Positions 28,295-39,424 are shown, counted from the stretch's first letter. The stretch: DNA of 64,000 nt from Frigoriglobus tundricola (GCF_013128195.2 NZ_CP053452.2:6014001-6078000); one strand, 5' to 3'. The notes: generated by a model not told the origin, from the sequence alone. Numbers and translations: made by a program.

Positions 28295-31003
28295 TTAGCG
28301 TCGTGTTTTGGCGTTGTGGTGCCCGTTGGGTGATCCGTTGCGCCCCTTGGGGTACCCGCCGCGGCCGTTGGCGGGGGGCACCGGCGCGGGCTTGCGGGCC
28401 GGGGGCTCCGGGCTCGGGGCCGGCTGCGGCGGGGGCTCGGGGGCCTCGACGCGGAACCGTCCGACCATGTTCTGGAGCTCGGCGGCCATGCGGCGCAGCT
28501 CGGCGGCGGCGTCGCGGGTGCTGTTGGCCCCGGCGGTGGTGTCCTGGGCCGCCTGGGCCACCGACGTCACGTTCTGGGCGATCTCGGACGACCCGCGGGC
28601 CGCCTCGGACACGTTGCGGCTGATCTCGGCGGTGGTGGCGGTCTGCTCCTCGACGGCGGTGGCGATGGCGGTCGAGATGTCGGAGATCTGGTTGACGATG
28701 TCGGTGATCTCGCGGATCGCGGCGACGGCGCTGCCGGTGTCGGCCTGGATGGCGGCGATCTTCTCGCCGATCTCCTCGGTCGCCTTGGCGGTCTCCTTGG
28801 CCAGCTCCTTGACCTCGTTGGCCACCACGGCGAACCCCTTGCCGGCCTCGCCGGCGCGGGCCGCCTCGATGGTGGCGTTGAGGGCCAGCAGGTTGGTCTG
28901 CTGGGCGATCGAGGTAATCACCTTGACCACCTGGCCGATCTCGGCGCTGGACGTGCCGAGCTTGGCGATGGTGGCGTTGGTGTGCTGGGCGACGGTGGCG
29001 GCGCTGGCGGCGATCCGGGCCCCGTCGCTGGCGTTCTTGGAGATCTCCTTGATGCTGGCGCCCATTTCCTCGACGGCGGCGGCGACCGTTTGGACGCTCT
29101 GGCTCACCTGCTCGGCGGCGGCCGACACGGTGCCGGCCTGGGCCGCGGTTTCCTCAGAATGGGCGCCCATCTGGTGGCTCACGGCGGCGAGCTGCTCGGA
29201 GGCCCCGGTGAGGGCGTTGGCGGTCCCGGCGATGCCGCGGACCCGGTCCCGGAGGTCGCCGAAGAACCCGCTGAGCCCGTCGCCCATGCGGCCGATGGCG
29301 TCGGCCCCGGTGACGGTGACGGTGCGGGTCAGGTCCCCGTCGGCGGCCGCGTCCACCGCCGCCAGCATCGTCTCCACCTTCACGCGCAACTCTTCGGCGT
29401 CCTTCTGGGCTTGGAATTCCATCTTCTTCGCAGCGGTGATGTCGGTGGCGAACTTGACGACCTTGAAGATCTTGCCGTTGAGGTCGGCGATGGGGGTGTA
29501 GGCGCCGCGGATCCAGACCTCCTTGCCGCCCTTGCCGATGCGGCGGAAGTCGGCGATCACGGTCTCGCCGCGGTTGAGCCGGGTCCAGAACTCGCGGTAC
29601 TCGGGCGTGGCGGCGTGGGCCGGGTCCACGAACAGGCGGTGGTGCTGGCCCTGGATCTCGGCCAGGGCGTAGCCCAGGGCGGCGAGGAAGTTGTCGTTGG
29701 CGGTGATGACGGTGCCGTCGGGCTTGAACTCGACCACCGCCTGGGCCTTGCCGATGGCGGCCAGTTGGGCGGTCCGGTCGGCCATCAGCGCCTCGGCCGC
29801 CAGCCGCTGGGTGATGACCTCCCAGGTCACCATCGCCCCGACATAGGCTTTGTTCTCGTCGACGACCGCGCTGATGCGCAGGTCGATGGTCTCGTCGCCC
29901 AGGTGGATGTTGGCGCGGTGGGGCAGGTTGGCCGGGTCGGCGAGCAGCTTGCGCTGCACCTCGGGGTGCTTGTGGAACAGGTCGAGCGACTGGCCGACGA
30001 CGTCCTCGGGCCGGACCGGGAGGTGCTTGGCGAGGGCCGTGAAGATCTTGAGCGAGGCGGCGTTGATGTACCGGACCTTCAGCTCGCGGTCGGCGAACAT
30101 GATGGCGACCGGCGACTGTTCGACGATGCCGCTCAGGCGCGCGGCCTCGGCCCGCTGGCGGCCGACGGCGTCCCAGTCCACCTTCTTGAGCCGGAACGCG
30201 GTCTCGATGCCGGTGACGGTGGCGTTGAGGGCGGCCGCGAGCTGCCCGACCTCGTCGCGGCCGGTCCCGGCGCGGGTGCTCAGGTCGCCGCGGGCGACGC
30301 CGTGGAGGACCGTCGCGACCTCGCCGAGCGGGCGGACCACCGAGCGGGTGATCAGCACCCCGAGGGCGACCGCGAGCACGGCGGCGCCGATCGCCAGCCC
30401 GGCCACGGTCTCCCGGGCGGACTCGAACACCCGTCGCCCCTGGGCCTCGTTCGCGCGGGCGAACTCGTCCTGGATGTCGAACATTTTCTGGAGATCGTCG
30501 AAGAGCAGTTTGGACTTCGGCGCGTTGCCCAAAATGAGCGCCTCGGCCCCGTCAACGTTCCCGGCCCGGTACGCGGCAATAATGGCGTCGTGGTCCCGCT
30601 TCCAGTCCTCGAAGTGCGCGAGGTACTGCGGCCACAGCGCCTTTTGGGCGTCGTCCCAGGCGAGCGACTCGTACGTTTTCCGCCCGTCGAAGTGCGTCTT
30701 CCATGCGCTCTCCACGAGCGCGAGCATTTCGGCCTGGTCCTTGTCGCGCTTGTTCCGGGCCGCGATGCACAGGCCGCGCTCGATCCGTTGCAGTGTGAGG
30801 AGCGACGACCGCATCTTGGCCAGGCTCGTACTGGCCGGAACGGCGTTCGCATTGGAGTGAACCTGCACGTCGTTGGCGCGGGACAGAGCGTCGAGCCCCA
30901 CGTACCCGATGACGGCGCAGAGGAGGGCGACGAGGGCGAACGCGCCGACGAGTCGGGGGGCGAGGCGAACGGCGCGGAGCTTGGCGACAACGAAACCGGT
31001 CAT
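28295..31003 (-). CDS. Membrane methyl-accepting chemotaxis protein with 4HB sensor, HAMP and two PAS domains
   Basis: A 902-residue receptor. TM1 (about 18-38) is followed by a four-helix-bundle periplasmic region (about 40-195) with [20 protein letters not shown], then TM2 (about 200-220), HAMP and two PAS domains. The first PAS has [20 protein letters not shown]; the second has [27 protein letters not shown] second HAMP-like stretch ([20 protein letters not shown]) leads to the signalling hairpin with tip [33 protein letters not shown]. The tail is Pro-rich, then Gly/Asn/basic. Its PAS modules resemble those of the soluble MCP at 7036. It sits between cheW and cheB. Confidence 0.93.
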   Translation of the reverse strand: MTGFVVAKLRAVRLAPRLVGAFALVALLCAVIGYVGLDALSRANDVQVHSNANAVPASTSLAKMRSSLLTLQRIERGLCIAARNKRDKDQAEMLALVESAWKTHFDGRKTYESLAWDDAQKALWPQYLAHFEDWKRDHDAIIAAYRAGNVDGAEALILGNAPKSKLLFDDLQKMFDIQDEFARANEAQGRRVFESARETVAGLAIGAAVLAVALGVLITRSVVRPLGEVATVLHGVARGDLSTRAGTGRDEVGQLAAALNATVTGIETAFRLKKVDWDAVGRQRAEAARLSGIVEQSPVAIMFADRELKVRYINAASLKIFTALAKHLPVRPEDVVGQSLDLFHKHPEVQRKLLADPANLPHRANIHLGDETIDLRISAVVDENKAYVGAMVTWEVITQRLAAEALMADRTAQLAAIGKAQAVVEFKPDGTVITANDNFLAALGYALAEIQGQHHRLFVDPAHAATPEYREFWTRLNRGETVIADFRRIGKGGKEVWIRGAYTPIADLNGKIFKVVKFATDITAAKKMEFQAQKDAEELRVKVETMLAAVDAAADGDLTRTVTVTGADAIGRMGDGLSGFFGDLRDRVRGIAGTANALTGASEQLAAVSHQMGAHSEETAAQAGTVSAAAEQVSQSVQTVAAAVEEMGASIKEISKNASDGARIAASAATVAQHTNATIAKLGTSSAEIGQVVKVITSIAQQTNLLALNATIEAARAGEAGKGFAVVANEVKELAKETAKATEEIGEKIAAIQADTGSAVAAIREITDIVNQISDISTAIATAVEEQTATTAEISRNVSEAARGSSEIAQNVTSVAQAAQDTTAGANSTRDAAAELRRMAAELQNMVGRFRVEAPEPPPQPAPSPEPPARKPAPVPPANGRGGYPKGRNGSPNGHHNAKTRR

Positions 31004-31083
31004 GGAACGGGTCTCTTGAGAGGGATTGGTCGAAGGTTTTTTCGTGGGCGGGGCACGGCCGGCGCGGTTGTCAGGTGCTCGGG

Positions 31084-31527
31084 TCAGAGCGCGAGCAGGC
31101 GGTCGGTGTCGAGGAGCAGGAGGAGCCGGGCGTCGAGCTTGAACGCGCCGCGGATCAGGTCCCGGCACCGGCCGGTGAGGGTGTCCGGGGGGGGCTCGAA
31201 CGCGTCGGCCCCGACCTCGATGACGTCCCCGATCTCGTCCACGAGGAGGCTGTACAGGTCGGCCCCGGCCCGCACCACCACGTTGGTGGGCCGGGCCCCG
31301 GGCGGGGCCGGGGGCAGGTCCAGGGGCTGCCGCAGGTCCAGCGCGGTGACGATCTGGCCCCGCAGGTTGATGAGCCCGCGGACGAGCGGCGGGGCCAGCG
31401 GCACGGCCGTCATCTCCTGGTGCCGGATCACCTCCTGGACCCGCCCCACGGGCACCCCGAAGTGGTGCCCGGCGAGCGTGAACGTGCACAACTGGCCGCG
31501 GGTCGCGGCGGGTCCTTCGGTACTCAT
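31084..31527 (-). CDS. cheW: Chemotaxis adaptor CheW, second copy
   Basis: 147 residues with [44 protein letters not shown] and [10 protein letters not shown], the usual CheW beta-barrel pattern. Its ATG overlaps the upstream cheA stop by 4 nt (ATGA), so the two are translationally coupled. The MCP gene follows after 80 bp. Confidence 0.94.
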   Translation of the reverse strand: MSTEGPAATRGQLCTFTLAGHHFGVPVGRVQEVIRHQEMTAVPLAPPLVRGLINLRGQIVTALDLRQPLDLPPAPPGARPTNVVVRAGADLYSLLVDEIGDVIEVGADAFEPPPDTLTGRCRDLIRGAFKLDARLLLLLDTDRLLAL

Positions 31528-33791
31528 ACGGGCACCCCCTCGGCGCATTCGGGTACGACCGCGCGGACGATCTCCGGCAGGTCCAGCATGTCGGTCACCT
31601 TGCCCTGGACCACCCCGGACCCGAGCACCCCGCGGCGCCGCGACGGGGCCGTCAGCTCCGGGGCCGCCTCCGCGACGTCGTAGATCGCGTCCACCACCAG
31701 GCCCACCTGGCGCCCGCCCGCGGCGTACACGATCACCTGGAGCAGGGCGTCCGGGCCGGGCGCCGGGCCGGCCCCGCCGAGCACCTCGCCCAGGCGCACC
31801 AGGGGCATGATCCGGTCCCGGTACTGGATCACCTCCTGCCCGTCGGCCAGTTCCACGGCCCCCGCCGGGACCTCCTCGAGCCGGGACACCAGGTCCAGGG
31901 GGATGGCCACCCGGCGCGGCCCGGCGGCGGTCAGGAGCAGGTGCCGGGCCGGGGCCCCGGGGGGCCCCGGGGCGGCCCGCGGGTCGTCCGCCGGGGGCCG
32001 CGGGTCCCGGCCCCCGGACAGCACCGCGGACTCCTTGGCGAGCCCGAGCAGGTCCAGGATCAGGGCCACCTTGCCGTCCCCCATGATCGTGGCCCCGGCG
32101 AACACGGGGACCCCCTTGAGGGGCCGGGCCAGGGGCTTGACCACGATCTCCTCGGTGTCGTGGACCCCGTCCACGACCAGCCCGAACGGGCGCTGGTCCG
32201 CCTGGACCACGACGATGTTGACCTCGTCCCGGTCCGCCGCCGGGTCCCGGCCCAGGAGCTTGTGGCCCAGGTCCACGAGCGGGAGCAGCCGGTCCCGGAG
32301 CCGGTACACGGGGGCCGCGTGGACCGCCTCGAGCCCGCGCCGGGCCGCGTCCCCGCTGAGCCGCACGAGCTCGAGCAGGTTCACCTGGGGGATGCAGTAC
32401 CGCTCGCCCCCGGTGGTGACGATCAGGGCCGGGATGATGGCCAGGGTGAGCGGGATCTTGATCCGCACGGTGGTCCCGTGGCCGAACCGGCTCTGCAGGT
32501 CCACGGTGCCCCCGATCTTCTCGATGTTGGTGCGGACCACGTCCATGCCGACGCCCCGGCCGGAGATGTTGCTCACCTTCTCGGCGGTGGAGAACCCGGG
32601 GAGGAACAGGAGCTGGGTGATCTCGCGCTCGGTGAGCCGGGCGGCGGCGGCGGGGTCGATGAGGCCCCGCTCCAGGGCCTTGGCCCGGACCCGCTCGGGG
32701 TCCACCCCGCGGCCGTCGTCGGTCACGTCGATGTTCACCTGGCCGCCCTCGTGGAACGCGCAGGGCGAGCCGCCCCTCGGGGGCCTTGCCGGCCGCGTGC
32801 CGGGCCCCGGGGCCTCGATCCCGTGGTCGATGGCGTTGCGGACCACGTGGGTGAGGGGGTCCTTGATGGCCTCGATGATGGTGCGGTCCAGTTCGGTGTC
32901 CTGGCCCTCCATGTCCAGGCACGTGCTTGCCGCACTGGGCGGCCAGGTCGCGGACCACGCGGGGGAGCCGGTTCCAGACGGTGGCGATGGGCTGCATGCG
33001 GGTCTTCATGACCCCTTCCTGGAGCTCGCTGGTGATCAGGTTCAGGCGCTGGGTGGTGCGGGCCAGGGCCGGCTCCTTGCGGACCGCGGCGTGCTGGAGG
33101 ATCTGGTTGCGGGCCAGGACCAACTCGCCCACGAGGGTCATGAGCCGGTCCAGGAGCGCGATCCCGATGCGCACGTTGCCCTCGGCCCCGTCGGGCCCCG
33201 GGTCCCGGGCGGGGGCCGGTTCGGGGCGCGGGGCCGGTGCGGGGGCGGTTTCGGCGCCGGGCGCGGGTCGGGTGGGCGTGGGTCGGCTCCTCGGGGGCCG
33301 GCGGCGGGGGGGCCGGTGCGGGCGCCGGTTCGGGGGCCGCGGCGGCCGGGTGCGCGCGGGGGCCGCGGCGGGGCCGGCTCGGGCGCGTGTTCGCAGGGGG
33401 CCGCGGGCGGTTCGGCGAGCCGGGTCAGTGTGGCGACGAGGGCGGCGTAGTCGCCGGTGCCCTCCGCGCCGGTCCGGGCGATGTGGTTGAGCATGCCGCG
33501 GACCGCGTCGACGAGGGCCAGCAGGGCGGTGGCGCTCTCGGGGGTGAGGAGCAGCTCGCCGTCCCGGAGCCGGGACAGCAGGTTCTCGCCCACGTGGGTG
33601 ACCGCTTCGAGGGCGCCGAACCCGAAGAACCCGCACGTGCCCTTGATCGTGTGGATGGTGCGGAACACGCTGCTGAGCCGGGCCCGGTCCGTGGGGCACT
33701 GCTCCAGGGCCACGAAGTCCCGGTCCAACTGGTCCAGGTTCTCCGCGCTCTCCGCCAGGAAGTCGATGAGCTGCGGGTCGAGTTCGGGCAT
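31524..33791 (-). CDS. cheA: Chemotaxis histidine kinase CheA with two CheW domains (frame-broken)
   Basis: About 750 residues. The N-terminal Hpt has [17 protein letters not shown], followed by a long Pro/Ala linker. The dimerisation segment is [20 protein letters not shown] and the ATPase has [17 protein letters not shown] and [12 protein letters not shown]. Two consecutive CheW-like domains follow ([17 protein letters not shown]; then [20 protein letters not shown]). The standard CheA has one. Frame breaks occur within about 33190-33400 and near 32926 (one base missing before CLDMEGQD). A compensated pair at about 32812 and 32762 garbles a short stretch before [10 protein letters not shown]. 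Uninterrupted segments are 31524-32912 and 33138-33791. It overlaps cheW. Confidence 0.87.
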
Positions 33792-34369
33792 ATTCGCCTC
33801 TCGGGTCCCGACGCCCCGCTCCGCGGTGCCGGGCCAAGTTGTGGACGGTGCTGCGCGGAAAGATGATCGGTGGTATTAACAAAACGTTGCACACGTTCTG
33901 ATCCGGTCGATATTTTTGCCCCAGTTGAGGCCGCGCCTGATGGACTAATGTCTGATCGATAAGCCGGAGTGCGTTTGAGGCGAGAAACTGAGGGTCGAGA
34001 GGAAAGCACCATCGCCCACACCGTGGGTGCCCGCTGCCGCCGCCGTGCGGTCGCATCCGGGCCGTGCGGGGCCGGTCGACGCGATTCACGAGCGCGGAAC
34101 GGTGGCGCGGCGGAGAACGGGCACTCGCTTGCCGTATGCGGGGGGCCGTTGACGGCCCGCTCGGTGGCCCGCGCCGGTCCCGTCGCCGAGCTGGCCCCGC
34201 GTGTACCGACGCGCCATCACACTCCGCGGGCCGCAACGGTCCGCACCGAGTCTGATCGCGTAACAGGTGTGGGTGAGCCGGCTCGCCCCGCAGGGCGCGG
34301 GGGGAAAACTCGAGCGGCCAGGGGCACGCGCGGGTACGCACCTGGCCCTGTCGCGCGGCGGACGGTGCG
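33792..34369. other. Gap of 578 bp between cheX and cheA, no gene supported
   Basis: Open frames here show no recognisable coding sequence. The part next to cheA (about 33870-33960) is AT-richer and likely holds the cheA promoter, but no specific -35/-10 pair could be defended. Confidence 0.45.
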
Positions 34370-34894
34370 TCACGTTCCGGAGCGGCGAACGCCGGGGAGC
34401 TTGTCGAGCGCTTTCACGAGCCGGAACCAAAAATCCCCGTTCTGGCTCTTGAATTTGATGCGCGTGGCGCACGCGTTCGACGGCGAGAGCAGCTCCACGT
34501 CGTGCCCGCGGGCGACCGTGGGCAGGGACATCTGGGACGCCAGCCCGACCGCGTCCAGGCGGGCGACGATGTCGCCCGCCATCACGTTCGACATCTCCCC
34601 GACAATGTCACCCATGTCTTGGCTATCGAAGGTGATGTCGAAGCCGGCGAACAACTTGGCGGCGGTCACGGCCGTCGCTTCCGGCAGGATGAGGGCGACG
34701 GTCCAGACGGGGTCGCCGAAGAACGAGATCACGCCCATGATCCCGCTGCCGCCCGCTACGACCGGTTCGTCCTGCTGTTCGCACGGCTGCATTCCGCAGT
34801 ACGTGCCGAAGAACTCGATCGCGGCGTCCCGGACCACCGCACTGATTTTGGGGGGGAAGGTGGTGGGCGGTGCTGTTTGCAAGTTCGTGGACAT
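34370..34894 (-). CDS. cheX: CheX-type CheY-P phosphatase
   Basis: 174 residues matching the CheX/CheC phosphatase fold. The key motif is GEMSN with Glu100 and Asn103, the residues that in this family place water for CheY-P hydrolysis. It also has the region GGSGIMGVISFFGD and the helix EATAVTAAKLFAGF. Only one ExxN motif is seen, as in CheX rather than two as in CheC. It lies 94 bp after the tailed cheY gene and upstream of cheA on the same strand, so its likely substrate is that CheY. Confidence 0.85.
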   Translation of the reverse strand: MSTNLQTAPPTTFPPKISAVVRDAAIEFFGTYCGMQPCEQQDEPVVAGGSGIMGVISFFGDPVWTVALILPEATAVTAAKLFAGFDITFDSQDMGDIVGEMSNVMAGDIVARLDAVGLASQMSLPTVARGHDVELLSPSNACATRIKFKSQNGDFWFRLVKALDKLPGVRRSGT

Positions 34895-34988
34895 CTGCGG
34901 AACTTCCTTCTGAGGTGTGTGTGGCCACGCGTGGGGTGCGGGAACGAACCGGGCGGCCGGGGCCGATACCGCCCGGAAGCCTGGCGGA

Positions 34989-35447
34989 TTAGTTGAAGAG
35001 CCCGGAGAAGAAGCCGCCGCCGCCGTTGGCGCCGCCCGCGGCCGCGGCCGGTTGCTTTTTGGTTTCGAGCTTGTGCATGATCTTCTGCAATTTCACCTGC
35101 ATGTCTTCCGGGGTGAACGGCTTGCAGATGTAGGCGTCGGCCCCGGCGGCGTTGAGCGCCTCTTCGATCTTCGAGACCGCCCGCTCGCTGGTCACCATGA
35201 CCATCGGCACCTCGAACGCGCCGCCGGTCGAGCGGGCCTTCTTCACGAACTCGACGCCCGTCATGTTCGGCATGTTCCAATCGACGAAGCAGATGTCGAT
35301 CGTCTTGGGGTCGAACTTTGTGAGGCCGTCGGCCCCGTCCTGGGCTTCGAGAAAGGTGAACTCGGCGAGGCGGGCTTTTTGGAGGGCCTGCATCACCATG
35401 TTCCGCATCACGCGCGAGTCGTCGATCACCAGTGCCGTCAGGTTCAT
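34989..35447 (-). CDS. cheY: CheY-like response regulator with Gly-rich C-terminal tail
   Basis: 152 residues: a receiver with VIDDSRVMRNMV, phosphoacceptor Asp in CFVDWNMPNMTG, Thr in MVTSE and Lys in ICKPFTPE. A 25-residue extension follows, rich in Ala and Gly and ending GGGGFFSGLFN. Ordinary CheY proteins stop right after the last helix, so the aromatic-capped tail is unusual and may be a docking peptide. It is followed by cheX, suggesting a signal-termination pair. Confidence 0.88.
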   Translation of the reverse strand: MNLTALVIDDSRVMRNMVMQALQKARLAEFTFLEAQDGADGLTKFDPKTIDICFVDWNMPNMTGVEFVKKARSTGGAFEVPMVMVTSERAVSKIEEALNAAGADAYICKPFTPEDMQVKLQKIMHKLETKKQPAAAAGGANGGGGFFSGLFN

Positions 35448-35663
35448 CGGTCGAGTCTCCGTCAGGGTGTCGCACCCGTCGTAATTGAGGGGCTGGAGTG
35501 GTTATCGTGACGGATTAAACGGATTTGCCCCCGGCGCGCGACAGCGGCCCGGCGAGTCGGGACTCGCGGGCCGCTGCGTGGTAACGAAGCTCGGGCACCC
35601 GCTCCCAAGGCCCCCCGAGTGCGGGTGCGCCGGGAGATCGGATCGGGGGGTCCGAGACGGGTA

Positions 35664-35959
35664 CTAATGCGACGGGTTTGCGTCGCCCGATTCGATGAAC
35701 CCCTTTGCGGCGTCGGCCGCCGCCTGTGGGGTGTTGAGGGTCCCGGCGGCGAGCTTCGCGGCCGCCGCGGCCACGGCGTCGGTCCGCACGTCCGGCGCCT
35801 GGCGGACGGAGGCCAACAGCGTCGCCAGCCCCGCGGACGGCGCGAACGAGCTGGATCCGGTCGCCGGTTCGCTGGCGTCGGACGATTTGGCGGCGACCCG
35901 CGGCGCGGGTCCGGCCGCGGACGGAACGACGGGGAGGTGCCCGAGGGATTGACACGCAT
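35664..35959 (-). CDS. flgM: FlgM-like anti-sigma-28 factor (frame-broken)
   Basis: About 98 residues if one base is restored. The C-terminal part, DVRTDAVAAAAAKLAAGTLNTPQAAADAAKGFIESG, follows the FlgM pattern of two helices that bind sigma-28 (region with VR-DKV, LK--I-SG-Y, A--VA---). The N-terminus MRVNPSGTSP comes from a neighbouring frame starting at ATG 35959; the frames join near the CCCCG at about 35930. FlgM holds flagellar sigma factor until the hook is complete, which would connect this cluster to flagellin control. The identification rests on a short low-complexity pattern, and an unrelated Ala-rich small protein is possible. Confidence 0.55.
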
Positions 35960-36133
35960 GACCGGCTCGCAAATTCGGGTGAGGGCGAGGATGTTGACGC
36001 CCGCCACAAGTAATAATCGAACGCGGCCCGGAAAAGTTGCCCGATCTTGTCCTAAAGGGCAAAGTCGGTCGCCGAGTCGTCGATTCTACCCCATAGTTGC
36101 GGGAGCGAACACCCCGATTGGACCGGACGCGCC

Positions 36134-38297
36134 ATGAGCACCAGTGTGATGGAACCGCCGCCGCCGACCCCCGAGCAGTTGGCGGCGTGGGCGGAGGCGG
36201 AGGCGGCTGCCGAGCGCGAACTCGCGGCCGCGGACGCCGCGGCCTCCGCGGCCGCGGCGGCGGCCGCCGCCGTCCCTCCGGCCGCCCCCGTCGTTGCGGC
36301 CCGGCGCGGTGCTCCGGCCCCCTTCTGTTCGCCCTGCCGGTGTTCCTGGCCGTCGCGGCGGGTGTGGCCTCGGCGGTATTCGTGCCGCGAAAGGCCAAAC
36401 CGAAGGAGGACGCGCACGTCGAGACGCACGCGGCCGTTCCGGTGCCCCCGTCGGCCGGGGACATGGAAGCGATCAACGTTCTGATCCGGGCCGGGGCGTA
36501 CGGCGAAGCGCTCGCGCATTGTAAAGCGGACCCGGCCCTGCCGCCGGACGCCCGCCGGGCGCTGGCCTACCGTGAGGCGGTGTGTCAGGAAGCCCTGGGG
36601 CGCCTGAAAGACGCGGGCGCCGCGTACAAGAAGGCGGAACACGCGGAGGGGAACCAGGCCGCGTGGGCCCGCGCGGTCCTCGGCCAGGCCCGCTGCCGCG
36701 GCGGCCGACGACGTGGACAAGGCGCAGGCCCTGCTCGACCGCGTCGTGCTCCGCTCCGGGCACCCCGACTGCGCCGGCACGCACGTGTTCGAAGAGTGCC
36801 TGTTCATGCGGGCGCGGCTCGACGCGCCTCCGCGCCGGCCCGGTTCGCGCGACCGACCCGTTCGATTCGGACGCGGTCGCGTGGCCGTCCCTGGCCGGCG
36901 CGCACCACAAGTATTTCGAGTGGCTCCCGCCCGACACCGCGCCGGCGAGCAGCTCCCCGAGCGGCCCGAACGCGGTCGAGGCGCGCCGCGCGCCCGGGGT
37001 GACCGGCGGGTTCGAGGTGACCGCCCACTGCGCGGAGCGCCCCGTGGGCGAGATGGTCGCCGCGCTCGCCGCCGCGGCGGGGCTGCGGCTCCAAACGGAC
37101 CCGGCCGTGGTTCAAGGGCTGGCGAAAGAGGTCGTCGCCCTCGACGTCGACGGCATCTCACTGGGCGACGTGGTCGGGCGCGCTCGTCCGCCGCGCCGAC
37201 GCCGGCTGGAAGATCGACGGCGGGGGGCGCTCGTCGTCGGGCCGGGGGCGCCCGCCCCCGGCGACCGGCCCGCGCTGGCGCGGGCGTTCGCGCGGGCGCT
37301 CGTGGCCGCCCCGCAGCACCCGCGCGCGGTGGCCGCGCAGCTGTGGCTCGCCAACCTCGACTTCGTCGCGGGGCGGACCCGCGAAGCGGCCAAAGAGTAC
37401 CAGAACGTACTCGAAATGAAGGTGCAACCCCCAGAGGTACCGCTCGCGGTGTACAACCTCGGTCTCGCCGACCTGCGCTCGGGCGCGCTGCTGTCGGCGC
37501 GGAGCCGGTTCGTGGACCTCGTCGACCGGGCGCCGCGCACGAAGTGGGCCGAGTACGGGTGGTGGTGGGCCGGCCGGACGCACCTCGACGCGGGGGACCC
37601 GGCGTCGGCCAAGAGGGCGTTCGAGAGCGCGCAGGGCGGCCGGACACAGGAGGTCAAGTCGGCCGCCGCGATCGGCATCTGCGCGTGCGAGCTGACCGAC
37701 GGGAAGGACGAACCGGCGAAGGCCGTGCTGGCCGAGTCCCGCGGGGCGGCGCGAGAGGACCACGTGCTCCTTCGGACGGCGTTCGAGGCGCTGATCCGGT
37801 ACCGCGCGATGCCGACGCCCAGCCGGCGGAAAATGTTGCTGGACGCCCTGCGCGAGGCGTCCGACGGCCGCGGCCTGGGGCCGGGCGGGACGTACCTCGT
37901 GGGCCGGGTGTACCGCGACCTCGGGATGTCGGAAAAGACGGTCGCGATGTACGACAAGGCGACCGACACGATCCGCGGGCCGCTGGCCGTTCGGATGACG
38001 TACGAGGCGGCCGAGTGGTACGACCTGCTCGACCGGCGCGACGCGGCCCGGCCGCGGTACCTGGCGGTGGCCGCGACGGACCCGAAGGGGCTCGGCCCCA
38101 AGGCCGAACTGAAGCTCGCGGCGCTCGCCCTCCGCGCCGGCAACCCGGACGACTGCATCCGCCGGTGCCGTGCGATCGCGGACCATTCCGGCGTGGAGCG
38201 GGCCGAGGTGCTGGCGCTCATGGGGCGCGGGTACGAGGCGCGGCGGAACTACCGTCAGGCCGCGGAGTGCTTCGCGGGCCGCGTACCGACCGAGTGA
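36134..38297 (+). CDS. Membrane-anchored TPR protein with STN-like domain (frame-broken)
   Basis: About 715 residues. A cytoplasmic Ala/Glu-rich N-terminus precedes one membrane span (LLFALPVFLAVAAGVASAVFV). TPR-type helices follow (GDMEAINVLIRAGAYGEALAHC), then a beta-alpha segment resembling the STN/secretin N domain (FEVTAHCAERPVGEMVAALAAAAGLRLQ through ALVVGPGAP). Further TPR repeats run to the end, such as RTREAAKEYQNVLEM, GDPASAKRAFESAQ and GMSEKTVAMYDKA. Breaks occur near 36308, 36700, 36830 and 37185; the longest clean stretch is from about 37200 to 38297. It may be a scaffold for an envelope complex. No partner is visible. Confidence 0.72.
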
Positions 38298-38321
38298 CCC
38301 GCCGGGCGGCGCCGTTCGGGG

Positions 38322-39377
38322 TCACCGGCCGTCGCTGGGGGACCAAACGAGGTCGGCGAGTACGGGCCGGTGCGGCGATCCCACGTCCGGCCCGACCCAG
38401 CAGCGGTCGCACCGCCAGCCCGGGCCGGTCAGGATGTGGTCGACCCGCACCGCGGCGTTGCGGGTGAAGAACGTGTGCCCCCACCCCCATCCGGCCGAAG
38501 AAAACGCGTCCGTGTACCCGTTCCATTCCCGGCGGAACCGCGCGCTCTGCGGCGGGGTGTTGAGGTCCCCGGCGATCAGGACCGGCCGGGCGGTCCCGGC
38601 CGCTTGTGCCACTCCGGCGGACTGCTCGCGGCGAACGTCGCTGCCCGCCTGGACCTTTGCCGGCCCGTCGCCGCCCGCGCGGAGCACCGCTTGCAAGCCG
38701 TCGCGCGGTGTGGCCAGGTGAACGTTGAACACGGTCACGGGGCCGGCCGCCGTTTCCAACTCGTACCGAATGACCGCGCCCTGCGGGCTCATCGAGTACC
38801 GCCCGAGGACCGCGGTCCGGCGGATCGGGAACCGACTGGCCAGAACAAACTTGTCCGCGAGCGATTCGAGGGTCTCGGACCGCACCTGCTCCGTCTGGTG
38901 CGTGTGCCAGTCCCCGTTCGGGAGCACCAGGGCGCCGGACGGGTTGGGGTGCTTCCACTCCTGGAGGAGGACCACGTCGGGCCGCGTTTCGTCGAGTAAC
39001 TGGTTCAGAGCGACCGGGTCGAGGTTCTCCGTGTAGTGCATGTTGCACGTCAGGAGCCGCACCCGGAACCCGTCCGGCGATCGTGAAAGCGCCGACACGG
39101 GAAAGGAAAAATGGGTCGCTGCGCCGGCGAGAACGACGGCCAGCAACAGCGGACCGAGGGACCGGCGGCACACGAGGGCCGCTGCGGGGACCAGCACCGC
39201 CGCCGGGAGCAGTAGCCACCAGCCCGGTGCGAACACGAGGACGGTCGCCGGCCACCACTCATCGGCAAACCAGACGACCGCGCGCCACACAATGACGAAG
39301 ACCAGATACGCCAGGCTCAAGAGAGCGGTGGTCCGGCGCAGGCGCCCCCGCGACGTTTCCCGGGCGGTGTCATCCAT
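38322..39377 (-). CDS. Endonuclease/exonuclease/phosphatase family membrane protein
   Basis: 351 residues. Three hydrophobic segments in the first 105 residues (LLSLAYLVFVIVWRAVVWF; ATVLVFAPGWWLLLPAAVLVPAAAL; LLLAVVLAGAATHFSF) anchor an extracytoplasmic EEP domain. The EEP motifs are LTCNMHYT, VVLLQEWKH (metal-binding Glu), FNVHLATP, IAGDLNTPP (catalytic Asp-Asn) and the final SPHRPVLADL His. Members cleave phosphodiesters in nucleic acids or lipids; the substrate here is unknown. ATG at 39377 is the chosen start. It lies downstream of UDP-glucose dehydrogenase on the same strand, 47 bp apart. Confidence 0.87.
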   Translation of the reverse strand: MDDTARETSRGRLRRTTALLSLAYLVFVIVWRAVVWFADEWWPATVLVFAPGWWLLLPAAVLVPAAALVCRRSLGPLLLAVVLAGAATHFSFPVSALSRSPDGFRVRLLTCNMHYTENLDPVALNQLLDETRPDVVLLQEWKHPNPSGALVLPNGDWHTHQTEQVRSETLESLADKFVLASRFPIRRTAVLGRYSMSPQGAVIRYELETAAGPVTVFNVHLATPRDGLQAVLRAGGDGPAKVQAGSDVRREQSAGVAQAAGTARPVLIAGDLNTPPQSARFRREWNGYTDAFSSAGWGWGHTFFTRNAAVRVDHILTGPGWRCDRCWVGPDVGSPHRPVLADLVWSPSDGR

Positions 39378-39424
39378 AAGGAAAGTCCCTCGGCGCCGGC
39401 TGATCAATCGTTCCCCCGCGGGAG

